64,000 bases of DNA from Bacteroidales bacterium (GCA_003142255.1 PLLO01000019.1:204971-268970), one strand, 5' to 3'. Positions 8,637 through 17,487 are shown, counted from the first letter of the stretch. Notes: generated from the letters alone by a model not told the origin. A program made the numbers and translations.

Positions 8637-10442
8637 TCAATCAAAAAGCAGGGCGACAGATGCGGCACCAATTCCGGCATTTGTTCCAAGAGCAGGAGAG
8701 ATATTTACAACTGATACAGGTTTTTTGCTTGTCAGTCTTTCCATTTTTTCCGAATACCAGTCAGCGGCTTTAGGGTTGCCGGCATGCATGACAATGTAAT
8801 TCCAGATTTTCTTGTCAATATTGATATTACCGATATGTTTCATTACCAGTTCCATATTTGCCTTCTGGTTGAATGTCTTGCCGAAAATTACGGCCTTGCC
8901 CTCTTCATCGAGGGAAACAATCGGATTGATGTTCAGTATTCTGGCGATTAGGCCCTTGGCTGCTGAAAGCCTTCCTCCCAGTATCATATATTTCAGCGTT
9001 TTTACACTCACAAAGATGCGCGTATTTTTTATCCACTTCTCCGCCAGCGTAACAATTTCATCATGCTCAAGGCCATCCTCAATTGCCTGTGCAATGCGTA
9101 AAATTATTAATCCAAGTGAACCTGAAAGATTCCTGGAATTCAATACGGTAATCGGTTTATTAAATTCTCTGCTGATCTTCTGTGCTGCTTTCTGACTGCT
9201 GTAAAAAGTACCGCTTAATTTATCACTTACATGCACTGCAATAACTGAATCATAGTGTGATGCCAGCTGTGAATAGAGGTTTGCGAGAGTACTTTCATTG
9301 ATCTGGGAAGTCTTGGGAAAATCAGCCGTCTCATCCAGCATGGAGTAAAACTGCTCAGGCTGCATTGTTATCTTGTCGAGATATTGGTTTTCTCCAAAAT
9401 TAATATTGATCGGCAGCATATTGATCTGGTACTTTTCTATAAGCTCAGGTGCCAGGTCGCATGTCGAATCAGTAACAATCGCTATCTTCCATTTCCGTTC
9501 ATTAACGATCTGGTAATGACGTATCATGTCATCTGCTTTCTGAAAAGTGATCGTCCCTTTATCTCTAAGATTGCTGAATAGCGCGGAAGGATCGTTCGTA
9601 TGAAGATGCAGCCTTAATACCTTATCAGAACCGGCAACTACTACGGAATTTCCGAAAGACTCCAGTGTACTGATGAGCGACTTTTTTTCAATTCTGCAAT
9701 TCTTAATGACAGCTTCGGTACAGTACCTGAAATCAATTTTCTCAGTGAAGGATTCTTCGAGTGCCGGAAAAGAAGCAGTCAATGACCTGGAATTGATCAA
9801 TTCTTTTACATTCCCGTAGTTAATAAACTCCAGTATTCCTTCAAAGAATAATACAAAACCTCTTGCACCTGCATCGACGACATTGTTTTTTTGAAGGATT
9901 GCCAGCTTTGTCCTGGTTTCAAGAAGCGATTTCTTTAACACTTCATATGACCCGGCAATCAGATGGTTGAAATCAGTAAATTTGTTCCAGCTGTTATTAA
10001 TATATTCAGCCATTTCCCTGATCACTGTCAGCATCGTCCCCTCTACAGGCCGCGCAACCGCTTCATAAACATAGCTTACAGATCTCCCGACGGCTTCGGC
10101 AAATTGCCTTAGTGTAACAGTTTTGTACTCTCCGGTTTCATTGCTCAGCCCGTAAAAAAACTGGGCAAAGATAATCCCGGAGTTTCCCCTTGCATTCATC
10201 AGTGTTGCCTCTGCAATCCTGTCGGCGGTTATCTTGTACGACCTGCTGGGATGGAGCGATTCTATCACTGACCTTATGGTAGCTGCAAGATTAGTCCCGG
10301 TATCGCCGTCGTTTACAGGAAATACATTTATTTTATTGAGCTCTGCCTGATGAGCAATAACTTTTTTGGCTCCTGCAATAAATGCATAATACAAATTACG
10401 GCCATCCAGTTCTACAAGCGGATCATTAACAAATAGAGACAT
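8637..10442 (-). CDS. FakA-FakB-like fusion: DAK2 kinase domain joined to DegV fatty-acid-binding domain
   Basis: 601 residues. Residues 1 to about 200 are a DAK2/DhaL ATP-binding domain (VFPVNDGDTGTNLAATIRS with the Mg-binding Asp residues, then NARGNSGIIFAQF). A middle section of about 215-315 resembles the FakA middle domain (FRYCTEAVIKN, RLHLHTNDPSALF). From about 322 the chain is a DegV/EDD domain (WKIAIVTDSTCDLAPELIEKYQI, FPKTSQI, SDKLSGTFYSS). In Firmicutes FakA phosphorylates fatty acids presented by the separate protein FakB; here both parts are in one polypeptide. A role as fatty acid kinase, giving acyl-phosphate for phospholipid synthesis, is inferred. Confidence 0.88.
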   Translation of the reverse strand: MSLFVNDPLVELDGRNLYYAFIAGAKKVIAHQAELNKINVFPVNDGDTGTNLAATIRSVIESLHPSRSYKITADRIAEATLMNARGNSGIIFAQFFYGLSNETGEYKTVTLRQFAEAVGRSVSYVYEAVARPVEGTMLTVIREMAEYINNSWNKFTDFNHLIAGSYEVLKKSLLETRTKLAILQKNNVVDAGARGFVLFFEGILEFINYGNVKELINSRSLTASFPALEESFTEKIDFRYCTEAVIKNCRIEKKSLISTLESFGNSVVVAGSDKVLRLHLHTNDPSALFSNLRDKGTITFQKADDMIRHYQIVNERKWKIAIVTDSTCDLAPELIEKYQINMLPININFGENQYLDKITMQPEQFYSMLDETADFPKTSQINESTLANLYSQLASHYDSVIAVHVSDKLSGTFYSSQKAAQKISREFNKPITVLNSRNLSGSLGLIILRIAQAIEDGLEHDEIVTLAEKWIKNTRIFVSVKTLKYMILGGRLSAAKGLIARILNINPIVSLDEEGKAVIFGKTFNQKANMELVMKHIGNINIDKKIWNYIVMHAGNPKAADWYSEKMERLTSKKPVSVVNISPALGTNAGIGAASVALLFD

Positions 10443-10476
10443 TCCTGGTTTGACGTTTTATATGGTAATCTGATTA

Positions 10477-10513
10477 ACAAAATGTTTAACCATTTGTTCA
10501 TTTAACATTTTGT
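10477..10513. promoter_or_regulatory. Inverted repeat upstream of the FakAB-like gene
   Basis: ACAAAATGTT (10477-10486) and AACATTTTGT (10504-10513) form a perfect 10-bp inverted repeat with a 17-base spacer. Each arm is itself a small ACA-N3-TGT dyad. It lies 35-71 bases upstream of the minus-strand fakAB-like start and 110 bases upstream of the lipocalin. It is a plausible operator for a dimeric repressor serving one or both genes; the regulator is unknown. Confidence 0.45.
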
Positions 10514-10549
10514 ACATCAGAAAACCGAAATTATTTTGCAAATATATGC

Positions 10550-10557
10550 TAATTTTG
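10550..10557 (+). promoter_or_regulatory. Candidate -7 box of the lipocalin gene
   Basis: TAATTTTG matches TAnnTTTG exactly, 65 bases before the lipocalin start. The nearest TTTG upstream is only 11 bases away, so the -33 element is not in the usual place. Confidence 0.4.
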
Positions 10558-10622
10558 ACGTCTTGAGGATTGAAGCTCCGTCTATTCTTTATTGATTCGA
10601 TTTAAATGATTATTAATAACTT

Positions 10623-11168
10623 ATGATTATGAAAATTATAATTCCACTGGCAGTTATTGCAGTTATTGCTTTTACCTTGCTTATGTCGTGCTCATCAATT
10701 CCAAAGGGAGCAGTTGCCATTAAGCCGTTTGATAAGGGAAAATATCTTGGCAGCTGGTTTGAAATAGCGCGTATGGATTTCCGTTTTGAGCGCAACCTGA
10801 ATAATACTACTGCAAATTATTCTTTGAATAATGATGGAAGCATTAAGGTTGTAAATCGAGGATTCAATTATGTAACAAGCAAGTGGAGCGAAGCAACAGG
10901 CAAAGCAAAGCCGGCAGGCAGTGTTGACGAAGCTAAGCTGAAAGTATCTTTCTTTGGTCCATTCTATGGAGGATATAATGTAATTGCTCTTGATGAACAA
11001 TATAAATATGCTCTTGTAGCAGGCAAAAACCTTAAATATCTCTGGATATTATCCCGCGAAACTTCGATACCCGACGATATAAGGCAGAAGTATCTCGAAA
11101 TTGCAAATAAGCTTGGCTTCAATACTTCAGCTCTTATTTGGGTGGAGCACAACAAAAAACAGGAATAA
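10623..11168 (+). CDS. blc: Lipocalin (Blc-like) lipoprotein
   Basis: Small hydrophobic-ligand carrier anchored to a membrane by a lipid. It is 181 residues; the N-terminal helix ends in LLMSCSS, a lipobox with Cys near residue 21. The lipocalin opening follows (KPFDKGKYLGSWFEIARMDFRFERNLNNTTANYSL, containing the G-x-W motif), then KVSFFGPFYGGYNVIALDEQYKYALVAGKNLKYLWILSRE, the second conserved block of Blc/apolipoprotein D-type lipocalins. E. coli Blc binds lysophospholipids. Start may be 10623 or the next ATG at 10629. It lies between the fatty-acid kinase-like gene and a lipase-like gene, so a lipid theme is possible but unproven. Confidence 0.92.
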   Translation: MIMKIIIPLAVIAVIAFTLLMSCSSIPKGAVAIKPFDKGKYLGSWFEIARMDFRFERNLNNTTANYSLNNDGSIKVVNRGFNYVTSKWSEATGKAKPAGSVDEAKLKVSFFGPFYGGYNVIALDEQYKYALVAGKNLKYLWILSRETSIPDDIRQKYLEIANKLGFNTSALIWVEHNKKQE

Positions 11169-11272
11169 AAGCCAACTTCTGCCATTCAAATCGTTTAAAG
11201 CACTATCAATATCTGGAAATAAATAATTGTAACCTGGCTGAATATCCGGGTTTTCAGGCTCGACTAATAAAA

Positions 11273-12253
11273 TTAAAGGAGTTTAAGAAAATAGTTCCTT
11301 TCAGTGTCCAGATTTATTGAGGGAATCTTTTTGCTTACTGCGTCAATCCGGGAAATAATGTTCCCGGCAAATTTTTTGACCTGCCCGCTTGATTGCGACT
11401 GAATTCGGTGCGAAACTGCCTTACTGATGGCTGATACTTCATGCCACAGAGCGACGGTACTGTTATCGAAATAACATTGTGAAAACGCATCCCAAATATA
11501 TTCGACTGCTGAAGATGAGGGATGGAGCATATTATCGTCATAAAAGCGATAATCGCGTAGATCATCCATAACCAGCTCATAAGCAGGAAAATAACCCGGA
11601 CAAGATTCATGTTGCAGCAGTTCCTCAACCGCCAGGAACAATACGGATTTGCTTACCTGGTTTCCATGGGCACCATCTTTCATATGCCGGACAGGGCTTA
11701 TTGAAAAGATGACCTTTAATCCCGGATTTAATAATCTGAGCCTGCTCAGATGATCATTCCAGAGAGTTACTATATCGTTTACTGACAACAATTCATGGGT
11801 GAATTCTGATGAAGGTATCCTATGACAGTTTGAGACGATCTTACCCGATTTCCGCCATCTGTAAACCCTTGCTGTACCAAATGTTATAAAAAGGAAATTT
11901 GCCGATGAAATGAATTTCCGCGCGTCATTCATACTGCGGTTTATCTTATAAAGAACCTCACTGGCGCTTTCAGATGAAAAATCTGTGTAATGATCGAAGC
12001 TAAGCCATATGCCATTATGGTTGCAGAGGTCATTCTGTTTATATTCACTCTTGCTGGTAATAGAATCTATTGTACCCGAAACAGAAACAGGATTGTAAAC
12101 TGTACCTGAAGGATTGATCATTACCGGCATATGACCAGCTGCAAACTGATTGCCTATTGAGGAAGCAAAGCATGAGCCGATAAACATTACCGGATCATTA
12201 TAAGTGATCTTTACCGGAGAAGGAGTAATATTAAATGTAGTCCTGAATTCCAT
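11273..12253 (-). CDS. GSCFA domain protein
   Basis: About 326 residues from MEFRTTFNITPSPVKITYNDPVMFIGSCFASSIG; the name-giving GSCFA motif is at about residue 26. The family is common in Bacteroidota, resembles SGNH-type hydrolases, and has no settled function; later blocks TFGTARVYRW, ISPVRHMKDGAHGNQ and DDNMLHPS are conserved in it and include possible catalytic Asp/His residues. An upstream ATG at 12265 adds four residues. It begins 18 bases after the alpha/beta hydrolase stop on the same strand, so the two form an operon. Confidence 0.9.
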   Translation of the reverse strand: MEFRTTFNITPSPVKITYNDPVMFIGSCFASSIGNQFAAGHMPVMINPSGTVYNPVSVSGTIDSITSKSEYKQNDLCNHNGIWLSFDHYTDFSSESASEVLYKINRSMNDARKFISSANFLFITFGTARVYRWRKSGKIVSNCHRIPSSEFTHELLSVNDIVTLWNDHLSRLRLLNPGLKVIFSISPVRHMKDGAHGNQVSKSVLFLAVEELLQHESCPGYFPAYELVMDDLRDYRFYDDNMLHPSSSAVEYIWDAFSQCYFDNSTVALWHEVSAISKAVSHRIQSQSSGQVKKFAGNIISRIDAVSKKIPSINLDTERNYFLKLL

Positions 12254-12271
12254 TATTACCGGCAATTACCT

Positions 12272-13093
12272 TTATGAAAGCCTGGCATTTATCCATTTCA
12301 TCAGATAAGCGAATACTTCATTTTTAAATGTCTCATTATGAAGCTCGTGATATCCGCCTGGCCATATTTTCAACTCAGCCATCTGAGTTTTTGCGGCAAA
12401 TTCACGGCTGCCTTCAGGGGAACATATCTGATCATCGCTGCCATGCATTAGAAGAGTCGGAATCTTAAGCTCTGAAGCATGAGCCAGGGAATACTTTGCA
12501 GCAGCCATGGCGCTGTGAAAGAGAGAAACAGAGATCTTGTCATGAACGAGCTGATCGGCCATATACTTTTTAACAACCTCCTTATCGTGGGAAATATATT
12601 CAACAACAAGTCCGGAAGGTTGAATAAGTCTGGGCATAATGCTTTTCATTATAGAGGCAATGGCAAGTTTAGCCTTGCTGGGCTGGAAAGAGATCTTTAG
12701 CCAGGGCGATGTAACTATAGCGCCCTTTACTGGTGGATTCTTCCTGACCAGGTAATCAAGCACGATTCCTCCTCCCAGACTATGCCCGTAAATGAATACG
12801 GGGATCCCCGGAAAAGTATTTCCAGCACTCTCAAGTAGAATTCCAATCATCTCATCAATGACGGAATAATCTTTAATATATCCTCTCGGGCCATCAGACA
12901 GACCATGACCCGGAAGGTCAATGCCGGTAAATCCTATCCCTTCCCTGCCAAGCAACCCTGACCAATCCTCATAACGATGGATATGCTCTCCAAGCCCATG
13001 AACAAAAACAACAATAGCGCGTACATTCTCGCCCGGGCTGTTTATCATTCCTTTTAATACCTGACCGTTCCTAAGTTTGATACTGTAATCCAT
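12272..13093 (-). CDS. Alpha/beta hydrolase, monoacylglycerol lipase / lysophospholipase type
   Basis: About 273 residues from MDYSIKLRNGQVLKGMI. Motifs are of the Hydrolase_4 / monoglyceride-lipase group: VFVHGLGEHIHRYEDW (oxyanion region), DLPGHGLSDGPRGYI, the nucleophile elbow YGHSLGG, then LLMHGSDDQICSPEGS (acid) and GGYHELHNE (catalytic His). It hydrolyses lysolipids or monoacylglycerols by family knowledge; the substrate is not proven. No signal peptide is seen, so it is cytoplasmic. An ATG 11 codons upstream exists but gives a tail rich in F and K without family support. It precedes the GSCFA gene. Confidence 0.9.
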   Translation of the reverse strand: MDYSIKLRNGQVLKGMINSPGENVRAIVVFVHGLGEHIHRYEDWSGLLGREGIGFTGIDLPGHGLSDGPRGYIKDYSVIDEMIGILLESAGNTFPGIPVFIYGHSLGGGIVLDYLVRKNPPVKGAIVTSPWLKISFQPSKAKLAIASIMKSIMPRLIQPSGLVVEYISHDKEVVKKYMADQLVHDKISVSLFHSAMAAAKYSLAHASELKIPTLLMHGSDDQICSPEGSREFAAKTQMAELKIWPGGYHELHNETFKNEVFAYLMKWINARLS

Positions 13094-13315
13094 GCTTTTT
13101 TCTTTAAAAATACGAAAGTTGAACAAATAAAACTTCCAGACAAGGCTATATTCTTTTATCAGCCAGGTTTCTGATTCATTAAAAATTCATTTATCAATTT
13201 ATATATTGTTTATACTAAATGTTCTTTTTATGTTATATATATCTCATTATATGTGTTTTAATATTTTGAATTATTTAGAAACCAGTTAGAATATAAGGAT
13301 ATTGAGATATTAAGA

Positions 13316-13347
13316 TTTGTTTATCTTTAATTATGTGTTTATATTTG
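13316..13347 (+). promoter_or_regulatory. Bacteroidota-type promoter of the ECF sigma gene
   Basis: TTTG (13316-13319), a 20-base spacer and TATATTTG (13340-13347) match the -33/-7 consensus closely. The start codon is 25 bases downstream of the -7 box. The gap 13094-13371 is otherwise AT-rich, with nothing else recognised. Confidence 0.75.
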
Positions 13348-13371
13348 CTCCATCAATTAATAATAAAAGAT

Positions 13372-13878
13372 ATGACAGCATTTGAATTCAACAACAGTCT
13401 GATCGGCATGAAGCCGAATTTGCAAAGGTTTGCCATGAGTCTTACCTCTGATCGCGATACAGCGCTGGATCTTGTCCAGGACACATATCTTAAAGCGATA
13501 ACCCATAAGGATAAGTTCGTTGATTACACTAATCTCAAGGCATGGGTTTTCACTATAATGAAGAACACCTTCATCAATAATTACAGGCGAAACGTGAAGG
13601 AAAATACGATAATAGACGGAACACAGGACCTTTTTTATCTCAATCAGCCTCACGACAAGGGTTTCATTTCGCCGGAATCGAGTTACTCGGAAAATGAAAT
13701 TCAAAAAGCAATTGAATCACTTGAAGATGAATTCAGGATTCCATTCAGGATGCTTCTTGATGGATATAAATATAAAGAGATAGCAGATAAGCTTAATTTA
13801 AATATAGGGACTGTTAAAAGCAGGATCTTCTTTACTCGCCAGAAGCTTATGCTGATGCTTAAGGATTATGTCAGATAA
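13372..13878 (+). CDS. RNA polymerase ECF sigma factor
   Basis: 168 residues from MTAFEFNNSLIGMKPNLQRFAMSLTSDRDTALDLVQDTYLKA. Region 2 is clear (DLVQDTYLKAITHKDKF, TNLKAWVFTIMKNTFINNYRR). Region 4 follows (AIESLEDEFRIPFRMLLDGYKYKEIADKLNLNIGTVKSRIFFTRQKL), with the helix-turn-helix that reads the -35-like element. An earlier in-frame start at 13333 lies ahead of the -7 box and is unlikely. No anti-sigma gene follows; the gene runs into a bidirectional terminator. A stress or envelope role is typical of the family. Confidence 0.92.
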   Translation: MTAFEFNNSLIGMKPNLQRFAMSLTSDRDTALDLVQDTYLKAITHKDKFVDYTNLKAWVFTIMKNTFINNYRRNVKENTIIDGTQDLFYLNQPHDKGFISPESSYSENEIQKAIESLEDEFRIPFRMLLDGYKYKEIADKLNLNIGTVKSRIFFTRQKLMLMLKDYVR

Positions 13879-13912
13879 TTATTCGTTTTTAGTCAGGTTT
13901 GGTTTTTAGGGT

Positions 13913-13944
13913 AAAAGGGGCTGAAGTTCATTCAGCCCCTTTTT
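13913..13944. terminator. Bidirectional terminator between convergent sigma-factor units
   Basis: AAAAGGGGCTGAA (13913-13925) pairs perfectly with TTCAGCCCCTTTT (13931-13943) around a 5-base loop, with A and T tracts outside, so it can serve both strands. The stop codon of the minus-strand lipoprotein gene lies inside the stem. Confidence 0.9.
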
Positions 13945-14984
13945 ATTGATTTGAAAATGATTCCTGCAAGCACAAACAGCAGGAATATCCCGGAAACTAT
14001 CCAGACCCATTTATTTGGTTCCTTTGATTCCGCCCACATTTCGTACGGCTGGGTAAGAAAATAATCGGATTTAACGGGCCAGAGAAGGACATTTGTCGAG
14101 TCCATTAAACCATTAGTACCTATAAGCTTCCCGGGCATTATAATTCTGACCGAGTAATTATGAAAATCAACAAATAATTTTTTAGATACCAGGTTTATTG
14201 CCGAGTCAGCCTCCGTTTTATATTTAATGGCATTTGATTCACCGATAAATTTTTTAAGTATAATGCCATTCGACCACAAGCTGTCAAAATGATTATTATT
14301 CTCCATTGAAATCTTTGCAAGTTCATCTTCCCTTGCCTTCAACGCATTGAACGCCATGTCTCCTGTTGCTTTGTCACCTGCCAGGGTGCAGAAATCCCCT
14401 ATCCATTCAGCCATGGCAGATTTAATCATCCATTTATCAGTCTTTGACGAGATTGTATCATTTAATGCCTTGTATTTAAGGCTGTCGGGGCCCTTCTCAA
14501 ATTTGTTTGTAACATCCTTAGGGAGGGAAAAATATGCGAGTTCCTCCTTATTGAGAAAATCAGAAACCGGATATCCATGTGCAAATTCCTTTTCAATTAT
14601 TTCAGCGAACCTGTATTCGGTGTTGAACCATCTGAATCTCTTTAAAAATTCGCTCCTTCGCGAGACCACCTTGTTGCAGCCGCTGTCGGAACGGTACGAC
14701 ATATTGATCTCATCAATGTTACGATATTGTTTTTCAGCCCTTTTCACCCACGTTGTATCTCCCTTTTTATCGAATTCCAGTGAATCTCTCACAATCCAGG
14801 TGGAATCAAAAGGAACCTGGATCTTATGGACATCAAACTTATTTTCGGTGTTTTTCATTTCTATCCTCCGGGTTACTGATCCGTCAGTATGTACAATATC
14901 AGTAACAACAGTTTCGGGCTCATCGCATGATGTAATCAATGCCAGGATCATGATTACTGCTACTTTTAACGGTTTTGAGTTCAT
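13932..14984 (-). CDS. Hypothetical lipoprotein with C-terminal membrane anchor
   Basis: 350 residues of unknown function. The N-terminus MNSKPLKVAVIMILALITSC is a lipoprotein signal with Cys at residue 20. The exported part begins with acidic residues and VVTDIVHTDGSVTRRIEMKN and is mostly hydrophilic; the end has one hydrophobic helix (WVWIVSGIFLLFVLAGIIF) followed by a basic tail. It lies 4 bases after the putative anti-sigma gene and is the last gene of the sigma/anti-sigma/lipoprotein operon. That place suggests a sensor or effector of envelope stress, but no domain is recognised. Confidence 0.75.
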   Translation of the reverse strand: MNSKPLKVAVIMILALITSCDEPETVVTDIVHTDGSVTRRIEMKNTENKFDVHKIQVPFDSTWIVRDSLEFDKKGDTTWVKRAEKQYRNIDEINMSYRSDSGCNKVVSRRSEFLKRFRWFNTEYRFAEIIEKEFAHGYPVSDFLNKEELAYFSLPKDVTNKFEKGPDSLKYKALNDTISSKTDKWMIKSAMAEWIGDFCTLAGDKATGDMAFNALKAREDELAKISMENNNHFDSLWSNGIILKKFIGESNAIKYKTEADSAINLVSKKLFVDFHNYSVRIIMPGKLIGTNGLMDSTNVLLWPVKSDYFLTQPYEMWAESKEPNKWVWIVSGIFLLFVLAGIIFKSIKRG

Positions 14985-14988
14985 GGTA

Positions 14989-15546
14989 TCAGAGATTAAT
15001 TTTCTTTTTGTTTTTTTCAGAAAGTGTATTTTCGAGGTACTGCTTCAGTTCAGGATTATCTTCAATTAACTTTATCAGGTTACTATAACTGGTTTGCAGG
15101 TCATTTATTGATTTCTCAAGTTGTTTTAACTGTCTGTCTGAGAGCTTCCCTCCTTTCAGGGAGATCTTACCTGACTGAGTATTAATCATGAAAACAGACT
15201 CAAAATCGTCGGGGACGCCTTTTACAAATGATGGGCCTGTTGATACTTCCTGCCGCTCGAGGTTATTGATCCGCTGCAGGATGATCGATTGCTGAACGGC
15301 AAAGAAAGCTATTATTAGCACCGAAGCAGCAACAAGCCCATTCCTTACCCACCCTATATAAACCCAACCGAAAAGGTGATCCAGGATATTATAGTTTTCG
15401 TTTACCTTTCTTTTATCCCTTATTCTTTCCATTACATTTTCCTCAATGGCTTCACTGCCGGTCAGAACGGGTCTCGATTTTTTCAGGATATCAGTTATCC
15501 TCTCATATTTACTCGATTCACTCTTCATCTCAAATATATCTTTCAA
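14989..15546 (-). CDS. Putative membrane anti-sigma factor
   Basis: 185 residues with a cytoplasmic basic/acidic N-terminal part of about 75 residues, one membrane helix (NGLVAASVLIIAFFAVQQSIIL), then a coiled-coil-like region (LKGGKLSDRQLKQLEKSINDLQTSYSNLIKLIEDN) and a Lys-rich end. It overlaps the preceding ECF sigma gene by 17 bases, the usual arrangement of sigma and anti-sigma pairs. There is no zinc HHCC motif, so the call rests on topology and position. It is followed after 4 bases by the lipoprotein gene. Confidence 0.65.
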   Translation of the reverse strand: MKDIFEMKSESSKYERITDILKKSRPVLTGSEAIEENVMERIRDKRKVNENYNILDHLFGWVYIGWVRNGLVAASVLIIAFFAVQQSIILQRINNLERQEVSTGPSFVKGVPDDFESVFMINTQSGKISLKGGKLSDRQLKQLEKSINDLQTSYSNLIKLIEDNPELKQYLENTLSEKNKKKINL

Positions 15547-16075
15547 CCATTTCTCCTATTCTTTTTCTGGCAAAATGAAGATTTGCCTTAATGTTTCTCT
15601 TGCTCATTCCTGTTATCTCAGAAATCTCTTCATGCGAGAGTTCTTCCAGATCGCACATTACAAATACTGCTTTTTGCCTGGGACTGAGTCTTTCTGTCAG
15701 CACTTTTATTATCATGGCTATTTCTTTGTTTTCGAGCTCCGGATTACGTTCCGAAAAAACCGTATCCGAAATAAACTTCCATCCCTTCTCATCTGCCCTC
15801 ACTTCTGCATTCACCTTTTTCTTCCTCAGATAATCACAACATTTATTATATGTTATCCTATAGAGCCATGTTTTAAAAGCTTCTTTAGATTTGATATTTC
15901 CGATTTTCCTCCAGATCGTCACCATCGTTTCCTGTACAATGTCTTTTGCAATATCCTCATCACCAAGAATCCTGAACGCAACCGAAAAGGCAAACGGAGA
16001 AGCTGATGCGACAACCTTCCTGAAATTCCGGAAATCTCCTTTCCTGCATTCTTCTATTAGTTCAAGCTCGATCAA
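15530..16075 (-). CDS. RNA polymerase ECF sigma factor
   Basis: About 181 residues if started at TTG 16075 (MIELELIEECRKGDFRNFRKVV). The frame has no ATG before region 2; the only other candidate, at 16129, is also TTG and adds a hydrophobic stretch that does not fit a sigma factor. Region 2: FRILGDEDIAKDIVQETMVTIWRKI and AFKTWLYRITYNKCCDYLRKKK. Region 4: VLTERLSPRQKAVFVMCDLEELSHEEISEITGMSKRNIKANLHFARKRI. It heads the operon with a putative anti-sigma factor (17-base overlap) and a lipoprotein, and probably controls its own operon. Confidence 0.88.
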   Translation of the reverse strand: MIELELIEECRKGDFRNFRKVVASASPFAFSVAFRILGDEDIAKDIVQETMVTIWRKIGNIKSKEAFKTWLYRITYNKCCDYLRKKKVNAEVRADEKGWKFISDTVFSERNPELENKEIAMIIKVLTERLSPRQKAVFVMCDLEELSHEEISEITGMSKRNIKANLHFARKRIGEMVERYI

Positions 16076-16219
16076 AATAATGGCGATTTCTGTTATTAAG
16101 ACGAAATAATAACAGCAAGGTAAAAACAAAAACTGATTTATTGGGGTTTTGAAGGACCGGGAAGCCTGAAGTGGTAGTGACTATTATAAGTGTAAATTAA
16201 ACACTTAGAGCTGATACAC

Positions 16220-17155
16220 TCACGAATTCATTACAACACTTATATTGTGCTTAAAATTTGGGTATTTTACCCTGCTTACGGCAGATTCTTTAAACAACCT
16301 GTTGAATTGTTCCTCAGTGAGCGAAAGCCACTCAGCGAGAGTCATGTTAGCAACCTCCTCAGGAATACTGTATTCCGGATGGTTATTTATTGGCGCTTTT
16401 TTGTTCCAAGGACATATTTCCTGGCAAATATCACAACCAATTACTCTTTTTTCAAATTCAGGTCCCAGTTCTTCAGCTACAGGATCCCTGTTTTCGATTG
16501 TAAGGTTCGAAATGCATTTTCGGGCATTTATTGTCCTGTTGGCATTTATTGCACCAGTCGGGCATCTGTCAATGCATAGCCTGCAGGTGCCGCAGTGGTC
16601 AATTTCCGGCTTGTCATAATCAAGCTCGATATTTAGCATCAGTACGCCGATAAAGAAGAATGAGCCGATTTCCTTGTTAATAATTATTGAATGCTTCCCC
16701 TGCCATCCAAGACCGGCTTCGACAGCCCATGCCTTTTCAAAAAGCGGTTTCGAATCGACAAATACTTGCCCTTCAGTTTTATTGTCCTGACTCTCTATAA
16801 AGATCAAAAGATCATTCAGTTTCTTAGTAATTACATCCTGGTATCTTTTTCCGTAAGCATATCTTGACAGGATCGGCACTCCAGGCTCTTTCTGCATATT
16901 TGCTGAATTATAGCTCATCCCGGTAACTACAATTGACTGTACTTCGGGCATATGCTTCGCGGGATCAGCTCTTTTTTCCGTATTGCGCAACAGGTAGTTC
17001 ATTTTGCCGTTCATCCCTGCTTCACACCACTCCCTCAGAATATTTTTATTTTTATCGAGGACTCTTGGACGGGCAATGCCGCAAATGTCAAAACCAAGTT
17101 CCAGGGCTTTTCCTTTAACCAGCTTCGTAAGGGCGGTTCTGTCAGAGGAATTCAT
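16220..17155 (-). CDS. queG: Epoxyqueuosine reductase QueG
   Basis: Reduces epoxyqueuosine to queuosine in the wobble position of tRNAs with GUN anticodons, using cobalamin and two [4Fe-4S] clusters. It is 311 residues, the usual length for the Bacteroidota form. Visible signatures are KALELGFDICGIARP at the start, VEAGLGWQGKHSIIIN, and the two cluster motifs CGTCRLCIDRCPTGAI with CISNLTIE, and CDICQEICPWN. It starts 11 bases after the DUF59 gene at the end of the suf operon, an apt place for an iron-sulfur enzyme. Confidence 0.95.
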   Translation of the reverse strand: MNSSDRTALTKLVKGKALELGFDICGIARPRVLDKNKNILREWCEAGMNGKMNYLLRNTEKRADPAKHMPEVQSIVVTGMSYNSANMQKEPGVPILSRYAYGKRYQDVITKKLNDLLIFIESQDNKTEGQVFVDSKPLFEKAWAVEAGLGWQGKHSIIINKEIGSFFFIGVLMLNIELDYDKPEIDHCGTCRLCIDRCPTGAINANRTINARKCISNLTIENRDPVAEELGPEFEKRVIGCDICQEICPWNKKAPINNHPEYSIPEEVANMTLAEWLSLTEEQFNRLFKESAVSRVKYPNFKHNISVVMNS

Positions 17156-17166
17156 ATGCTTATATT

Positions 17167-17487
17167 TTAAAGGAATCCAAGTTCAAGCTTTGCCTCATCG
17201 CTCAGCATGCTTTTATCCCATGGAGGATTGAAAGTAAGCTTAAGGTCTATTTCTTTTACACCCCGCGTCCCTCCTACCTTATACTTTACCTCTTCAACCA
17301 GTTGATCGGCCATCGGACAATTTGGAGCAGTCATAGTCATTGTTATATGAGCAATATGGTCATCGTCAACATTGATGTTGTAAATGAGGCCAAGGTCATA
17401 TATGTTTACAGGTATCTCGGGGTCAAAGATGCTTTTAAGGACACCGACGATCCTGGTTTCAATTTCAAGCTGTTCAGATGCATCCAT
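17167..17487 (-). CDS. DUF59 / MIP18-family iron-sulfur assembly protein (SufT-like)
   Basis: 106 residues from MDASEQLEIETRIVGVLKSIFDPEIPVNIYDLGLIYNINV. The DPEIPVNIYDLGLI motif and the later MTMTAPNCPMAD, with the conserved Cys, define the family, which works in Fe-S cluster maturation or transfer. The open frame reaches 26 codons further upstream, but that extension (KKAKGKRQKAKGE) is only the translation of a heptamer repeat, so the ATG at 17485-17487 is chosen. It lies between sufE and queG in the suf operon. Confidence 0.9.
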   Translation of the reverse strand: MDASEQLEIETRIVGVLKSIFDPEIPVNIYDLGLIYNINVDDDHIAHITMTMTAPNCPMADQLVEEVKYKVGGTRGVKEIDLKLTFNPPWDKSMLSDEAKLELGFL

